Source of the DNA: Morganella morganii
Lineage (GTDB): Bacteria > Pseudomonadota > Gammaproteobacteria > Enterobacterales > Enterobacteriaceae
DNA: 64,000 nt
Assembly: GCF_019243775.1 (NCBI RefSeq)
Contig: NZ_CP069157.1
Span: forward strand, 186,001 to 250,000
Direction of reading: 5' to 3'
Shown: positions 59,961-64,000 of the stretch, piece after piece
Numbering within the stretch: the stretch's first letter is position 1
How the letters are laid out: each line of letters starts with the position of its first letter
Notes under the pieces: generated by a model
Seen by the model: the letters and a program-made list of their open reading frames with translations, nothing else
The model's database searches: none
What the model was told of the DNA's origin: nothing
Program-made: the position numbers and the translations under genes

Positions 59961-62399
59961 ATGTCAGTGGAAAAACAATCAAACGACCCTTATCGTGAGC
60001 GCGAAGCGGAAAAATATGATTCCCCGATCGCGAGCCGTGAATTTATTCTTGAAACTGTCCGCCGCCACACCAAACCGGTGAGCCGCGAAGATATCGCACA
60101 GGAACTGGGGATCACCGGTGAAGAGGCTCAGGAAGCCCTGCGCCGCCGTCTGCGCGCTATGGAGCGTGACGGGCAACTGGTCTTTACCCGCCGTCAGTGT
60201 TACGCACTGCCGGAGCGTCTTGATTTAATTAAAGGAACCGTGATCGGCCATCGTGATGGCTTCGGGTTCTTGCGTGTCGAAGGACAAAAAGACGATCTCT
60301 ACATCCCGCAGGATCAGATGAAATTATGCATCCACGGGGATGTGATCCTGGCCCAGGTGATGGGGGCTGATCGCAAAGGCCGCCGCGAAGCGCGCGTTGT
60401 ACGTGTGACCGAGCCGAAAACCGGCCAGATTGTCGGCCGTTACTTTACCGAAGAAGGCATGGGATTTGTCGTGCCGGATGACAGCCGTTTGTGCTTCGAT
60501 ATTCTGATCCCGAAAGAGTCAATTAACGGCGCACGGATGGGGAATATCGTGGTGGCGGAACTGACCCGCCGTCCGGGCAAACGGGTGCAGGCGCTCGGCG
60601 TTATCACCGAAGTGCTGGGCGAGAAAATGGGTACCAGCATTGCGGTGGATATTGCCCTGCGCAAACATGAAATTCCGTTCACCTGGCCTGCTCAGGTGGA
60701 ACGTCAGGTCGCGGATATCCGCGAGGAAGTACCGGAATCCGCCAAAAAAGGCCGTGTTGATTTGCGCGATCTGCCGCTGGTCACTATCGACGGCGAAGAT
60801 GCCCGTGACTTTGATGACGCGGTACACTGTGAAGCCAAACGCGGCGGTGGCTGGCGTCTGTGGGTGGCGATTGCTGACGTCAGTTATTATGTGCGTCCGC
60901 AGACGGCACTGGATGATGAAGCCCGCAGCCGGGGAACCTCGGTTTACTTCCCGTCACAGGTCGTACCGATGCTGCCGGAAGTGCTGTCGAATGGTGTCTG
61001 TTCACTGAACCCGCAGGTTGATCGCCTGTGTATGGTGTGTGAAATGACCATTTCGGCGAAAGGTAAGCTTTCCGGTTACCGTTTCTATGAAGCGGTAATG
61101 AGCTCCCACGCCCGTCTGACCTATACCAAGGTGTGGAAAATCCTCGAAGGGGATGAAGAGCTGCGCGAACACTATGCACCGCTGGTAAAACACCTGGAAG
61201 AGCTGCACAAACTCTATAAAGCACTGGCGGAAGCCCGTGACGAGCGCGGTGCGATTGCCTTTGAATCCGAAGAAGCGAAATTTATTTTCAATGCGGAAAA
61301 ACGCATTGAGAGCATTGAACCGGTACTGCGCAACGATGCACACAAACTGATCGAAGAGTGCATGATCATGGCGAACGTTGCGGCGGCACGCTTTGTTGAG
61401 AAAAACAACGAACCGGCGCTGTACCGTGTGCATGATCGTCCGAAAGAGGACAGCGTCATCAATCTGCGCACCGTCTTTAATGAGCTGGGTCTGACCCTGC
61501 CGGGCGGCCTGACACCGGAGCCGAAAGATTACGCCCGTGTCATGCTGGAAGTGGCGGAGCGTCCTGACCACGAGTTGTTACAGACTATGCTGCTGCGTTC
61601 GATGAAACAGGCGATTTATGATCCGGACAACCGCGGTCACTTCGGTCTGGCGTTACCGGCGTATGCCCACTTTACCTCACCAATCCGCCGTTATCCGGAT
61701 CTGAGTCTGCACCGTGCGATTAAGTACCTGCTGGCAAAAGAACGCGGCGAAGGGAAATCGCAGACCGGCGCGTGGCATTACGATATGCAGAGTATGCTCC
61801 AGCTCGGTGAGCACACTTCCATGACGGAGCGCCGTGCCGATGAAGCCACCCGTGACGTGGCAGACTGGCTGAAGTGCGACTTTATGCAGGACCAGGTGGG
61901 TAATGTCTTTACCGGGCTTATCACCAGTGTGACCGGGTTTGGTTTCTTTGTCCGTCTGAATGACCTGTTTATCGATGGTCTGGTACACGTATCAACACTT
62001 GATAACGATTACTACCGCTACGATAATGTCGGCCAGCGTCTGATTGGTGAATCCTCCTCCAATGTGTACCGCCTGGGTGATGAAGTTGAAATCCGGGTGG
62101 AAGCGGTGCATATGGATGAGCGCACCATTGATTTCGCGCTGATTTCCACCACCCGCCGTGCCCGTAATGAAGGCAAAACCGCAAGAACCCGGGCGAAAGC
62201 CGGGGAGAAAGGAGATAAGCGCCGGGACGGTAAGAAAGGGGATCCCCGCCGTGACAAAAACTTCGAGCCGGACAGTGCATTCCGTAAGAAGAAAAAAGAC
62301 GACGGCCCGAAAGCCCCGAAAGGTAAAAAATCAGCCCGGACCAAAAAAATCGAGGCAAATATAAAGGCGAAACGCGCGAAGAAAAAAGCTGAGAAGTAA
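59961..62399 (+). CDS. rnr: RNase R, 3'-5' exoribonuclease
   Basis: 812 residues. Degrades structured RNA; acts in tmRNA quality control. N-terminal HTH_12 ([18 protein letters not shown]), two cold-shock domains, RNB catalytic domain with [11 protein letters not shown]1 domain ([18 protein letters not shown]), then a Lys/Arg-rich tail (700-812). GGAGG-like CGGAGGA at 59950-59956 is the ribosome site. Confidence 0.97.
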   Translation: MSVEKQSNDPYREREAEKYDSPIASREFILETVRRHTKPVSREDIAQELGITGEEAQEALRRRLRAMERDGQLVFTRRQCYALPERLDLIKGTVIGHRDGFGFLRVEGQKDDLYIPQDQMKLCIHGDVILAQVMGADRKGRREARVVRVTEPKTGQIVGRYFTEEGMGFVVPDDSRLCFDILIPKESINGARMGNIVVAELTRRPGKRVQALGVITEVLGEKMGTSIAVDIALRKHEIPFTWPAQVERQVADIREEVPESAKKGRVDLRDLPLVTIDGEDARDFDDAVHCEAKRGGGWRLWVAIADVSYYVRPQTALDDEARSRGTSVYFPSQVVPMLPEVLSNGVCSLNPQVDRLCMVCEMTISAKGKLSGYRFYEAVMSSHARLTYTKVWKILEGDEELREHYAPLVKHLEELHKLYKALAEARDERGAIAFESEEAKFIFNAEKRIESIEPVLRNDAHKLIEECMIMANVAAARFVEKNNEPALYRVHDRPKEDSVINLRTVFNELGLTLPGGLTPEPKDYARVMLEVAERPDHELLQTMLLRSMKQAIYDPDNRGHFGLALPAYAHFTSPIRRYPDLSLHRAIKYLLAKERGEGKSQTGAWHYDMQSMLQLGEHTSMTERRADEATRDVADWLKCDFMQDQVGNVFTGLITSVTGFGFFVRLNDLFIDGLVHVSTLDNDYYRYDNVGQRLIGESSSNVYRLGDEVEIRVEAVHMDERTIDFALISTTRRARNEGKTARTRAKAGEKGDKRRDGKKGDPRRDKNFEPDSAFRKKKKDDGPKAPKGKKSARTKKIEANIKAKRAKKKAEK

Positions 62400-62421
62400 C
62401 CGCCTTTGATTTGAATTTTCC

Positions 62422-62452
62422 CACAATGAGGCATTGCGCCTCATTGTGTTTT
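62422..62452 (+). terminator. Terminator between rnr and rlmB
   Basis: Perfect 11-base stem CACAATGAGGC (62422-62432) with GCCTCATTGTG (62438-62448), loop ATTGC, then TTTTATTG. rlmB begins 26 bases later, so read-through or a separate promoter is needed for rlmB. Confidence 0.85.
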
Positions 62453-62477
62453 ATTGTCCCGCAACAAACGGAACGTT

Positions 62478-63212
62478 ATGAGTGAAATTATTTATGGTAT
62501 CCACGCTGTGGATGCTTTGCTGGCGCGTGATCCCAGCCGTTTTCTTGAAGTCTTTATCTTAAAAGGGCGTGAAGACCGCCGCCTGACCCCGGTTGTGCAT
62601 GCTCTGGAAGCGGCAGGTGTCCGTGTGCAGATGGCCAGCCGTCAGTGGATGGACAGCCAGACCGAAGGTGCCGTCCATCAGGGGATTATCGCCAAAGTCA
62701 GAGGCGGCCGTCAGTATCAGGAGCAGGATCTGCCTGATCTGCTGGCTGAGCATGAGACTCCGTTCCTGCTGGTACTCGACGGCGTGACTGACCCGCATAA
62801 CCTGGGGGCCTGTCTGCGTACCGCCGATGCCGCCGGTGTACACGCGGTGATCATCCCGAAAGACCGCTCCGCGCAGCTGAATGCCACGGCGAAAAAAGTC
62901 GCCTGTGGTGCGGCGGAAAGCGTACCGCTTATCCGTGTCACTAACCTGGCCCGCACACTGCGTCAGCTGAAAGACGAAAATATCTGGGTTGTCGGCACTG
63001 CCGGTGAAGCCACCCATGATCTGTATCAGAGCAAAATGACCGGCCCGGTGGCGCTGGTGATGGGCGCGGAAGGGGAAGGCATGCGCCGTCTGACCCGCGA
63101 CCTGTGCGATGAACTGATCAGCATTCCGATGGCCGGGTCAGTCTCTTCCCTGAACGTCTCGGTGGCAACAGGTGTCTGCCTGTTTGAGGCCGTGCGTCAG
63201 CGCGCAAAATAA
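62478..63212 (+). CDS. rlmB: RlmB, 23S rRNA 2'-O-methyltransferase (G2251)
   Basis: 244 residues from ATG 62478 ([15 protein letters not shown]). SPOUT-class methyltransferase. Substrate-binding N-domain, then the knot motifs [32 protein letters not shown] and [18 protein letters not shown]. An 8-codon upstream extension was not used. Confidence 0.96.
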   Translation: MSEIIYGIHAVDALLARDPSRFLEVFILKGREDRRLTPVVHALEAAGVRVQMASRQWMDSQTEGAVHQGIIAKVRGGRQYQEQDLPDLLAEHETPFLLVLDGVTDPHNLGACLRTADAAGVHAVIIPKDRSAQLNATAKKVACGAAESVPLIRVTNLARTLRQLKDENIWVVGTAGEATHDLYQSKMTGPVALVMGAEGEGMRRLTRDLCDELISIPMAGSVSSLNVSVATGVCLFEAVRQRAK

Positions 63213-63235
63213 TCCCGCATCACACACTTATTACC

Positions 63236-63264
63236 TTGTCTTTTGGGACGGGTATGAGTATAGT
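63236..63264 (+). promoter_or_regulatory. rpsF operon promoter
   Basis: -35 TTGTCT (63236-63241), 17-base spacer, -10 TATAGT (63259-63264). Confidence 0.7.
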
Positions 63265-63303
63265 TATGCGTCAAATTTTTCAGCCGCACTTAAACAAGTT
63301 CCT

Positions 63304-63338
63304 TGCCTCTCAGGGTTGCGGTTGCCCGGACAGGAGGC
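63304..63338 (+). promoter_or_regulatory. Possible S6:S18-binding leader hairpin of rpsF
   Basis: The leader folds as an outer CCTC/GAGG stem and inner GGG/CCC around TTGCGGTTG, leaving a CCGGACA stretch on the 3' side. rpsF leaders in many bacteria carry a hairpin with a CCG bulge that binds S6:S18 for feedback control. This match is by eye. Confidence 0.4.
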
Positions 63339-63363
63339 TAATAATCCGTAAGGAGCACTACTA

Positions 63364-63753
63364 ATGCGTCATTACGAAATCGTCTTCATGGTTCATCCGG
63401 ACCAGAGCGAACAAGTACCGGCAATGATCGAGCGTTATAAAACTGCTATTACTAACGCAGAAGGTCAGATCCACCGTCTCGAAGACTGGGGTCGTCGCCA
63501 ACTGGCTTACCCAATCAACAAACTGCACAAAGCGCACTACGTTCTGCTGAACGTTGAAGCTCCGCAGGAAGTGATTGACGAGCTGGAAACTATTTTCCGC
63601 TTCAATGATGCCGTTATCCGCAGCATGGTTATGCGCGTTAAGCACGCGGTGACTGAACCTTCTCCAATGGTTAAAGCGAAAGACGAACGTCGCCCGCGCG
63701 ACATGTCTGACGACATTGAAGAAAATGATGAAGCTGAGGAAACTGAAGAGTAA
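63364..63753 (+). CDS. rpsF: Ribosomal protein S6
   Basis: 129 residues. N-terminus [19 protein letters not shown] and the acidic C-terminal tail ([14 protein letters not shown]), the target of RimK glutamylation in E. coli. AAGGAG at 63350-63355 is 8 bases upstream. rpsF-priB order as in E. coli. Confidence 0.98.
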   Translation: MRHYEIVFMVHPDQSEQVPAMIERYKTAITNAEGQIHRLEDWGRRQLAYPINKLHKAHYVLLNVEAPQEVIDELETIFRFNDAVIRSMVMRVKHAVTEPSPMVKAKDERRPRDMSDDIEENDEAEETEE

Positions 63754-63758
63754 TAACG

Positions 63759-64000
63759 GTGTCCGCTAACCGTCTGGTGTTATCCGGCACAGTGTGCAGG
63801 GAACCCATCCGGAAAGTCAGCCCGGCCGGAATTCCGCATTGTCAGTTTGTGCTTGAGCACCGCTCACAACAGCAGGAAGCCGGACTCACCCGGCAGGCAT
63901 GGTGCAGAATGCCCGTGGTTGCCAGCGGACAGACGATCCAAACCATTACTCGCAGTATAACGGTCGGCAGTCAGATAACCGTTCAGGGATTCATAAGCAC
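63759..64000 (+). CDS. priB: PriB, primosomal replication protein N, 3' end outside the window
   Basis: 80 codons in the window. GTG start at 63759, 5 bases after the rpsF stop: [19 protein letters not shown], then [12 protein letters not shown] and [13 protein letters not shown], clearly matching E. coli PriB. Single-stranded DNA-binding OB-fold protein for PriA-dependent restart. E. coli uses ATG at this place; GTG here replaces it. The stop lies beyond 64000. Confidence 0.92.
   Translation, partial: MSANRLVLSGTVCREPIRKVSPAGIPHCQFVLEHRSQQQEAGLTRQAWCRMPVVASGQTIQTITRSITVGSQITVQGFIS

Overview
The window is a stretch of core chromosome from a member of the Enterobacterales. Protein sequences and gene order are closest to what is known for Morganellaceae, and the moderate GC content (roughly 50% by eye) fits Morganella better than the AT-rich Proteus and Providencia. 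That assignment is an inference from memory of the families; no search was run. There is no insertion sequence, prophage, integron, CRISPR array or defence island. Almost every gene is an ortholog of an Escherichia coli housekeeping gene.

Layout. (1) 1-3.6 kb: start of gppA and rhlB (minus), then trxA and rho (plus). (2) 3.7-16.6 kb: the complete enterobacterial common antigen (ECA) cluster wecA-wzzE-wecB-wecC-rffG-rffH-wecD-wecE-wzxE-wecF-wzyE-wecG, in which wecE carries an apparent one-base deletion near its 3' end. (3) 16.7-17.3 kb: tRNA operon Arg-His-Leu-Pro, followed by the small RNA gene glmZ with a sigma-54 promoter and upstream GlrR-type sites. (4) 18.0-25.6 kb: hemCDXY (minus) divergent from cyaA (plus, TTG start, conserved CRP site). 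(5) 25.6-31.7 kb: cyaY (minus), lptM, dapF, yigA, xerC, yigB and uvrD (plus) with an SOS box and a leader attenuator. (6) 31.8-38.2 kb: corA, a small DedA-like protein, rarD, recQ, pldB, yigL. (7) 38.3-40.3 kb: a junction absent from E. coli, holding a DlsT/YhaO-type serine transporter gene and a 57-residue secreted DUF3761-like protein. (8) 40.3-46.4 kb: mscM, psd, rsgA (minus) and orn (plus). (9) 46.6-47.6 kb: three tandem tRNA-Gly genes, then a gene-free segment with five perfect DnaA boxes and an IHF site, matching the position and design of datA. (10) 47.6-64 kb: queG (minus), then tsaE-amiB-mutL-miaA-hfq-hflX-hflK-hflC, purA, nsrR-rnr-rlmB, rpsF and the start of priB.

How the genes work together: the wec block builds and polymerises ECA; the hem block makes uroporphyrinogen III; the tsaE to hflC block links tRNA modification, cell-wall cleavage, mismatch repair, RNA chaperoning and membrane proteolysis in one long transcription unit. 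I did not find a convincing new multi-gene system. The most useful observations are the wecE frameshift, the datA-like locus, the sigma-54/GlrR/IHF layout upstream of glmZ, the A8 tract at the start of lptM, the small DUF3761-like gene, several operator-like palindromes (rho leader, dlsT, nsrR), and the missing neighbours relative to E. coli (nnr, yjeT, yifK, pldA).
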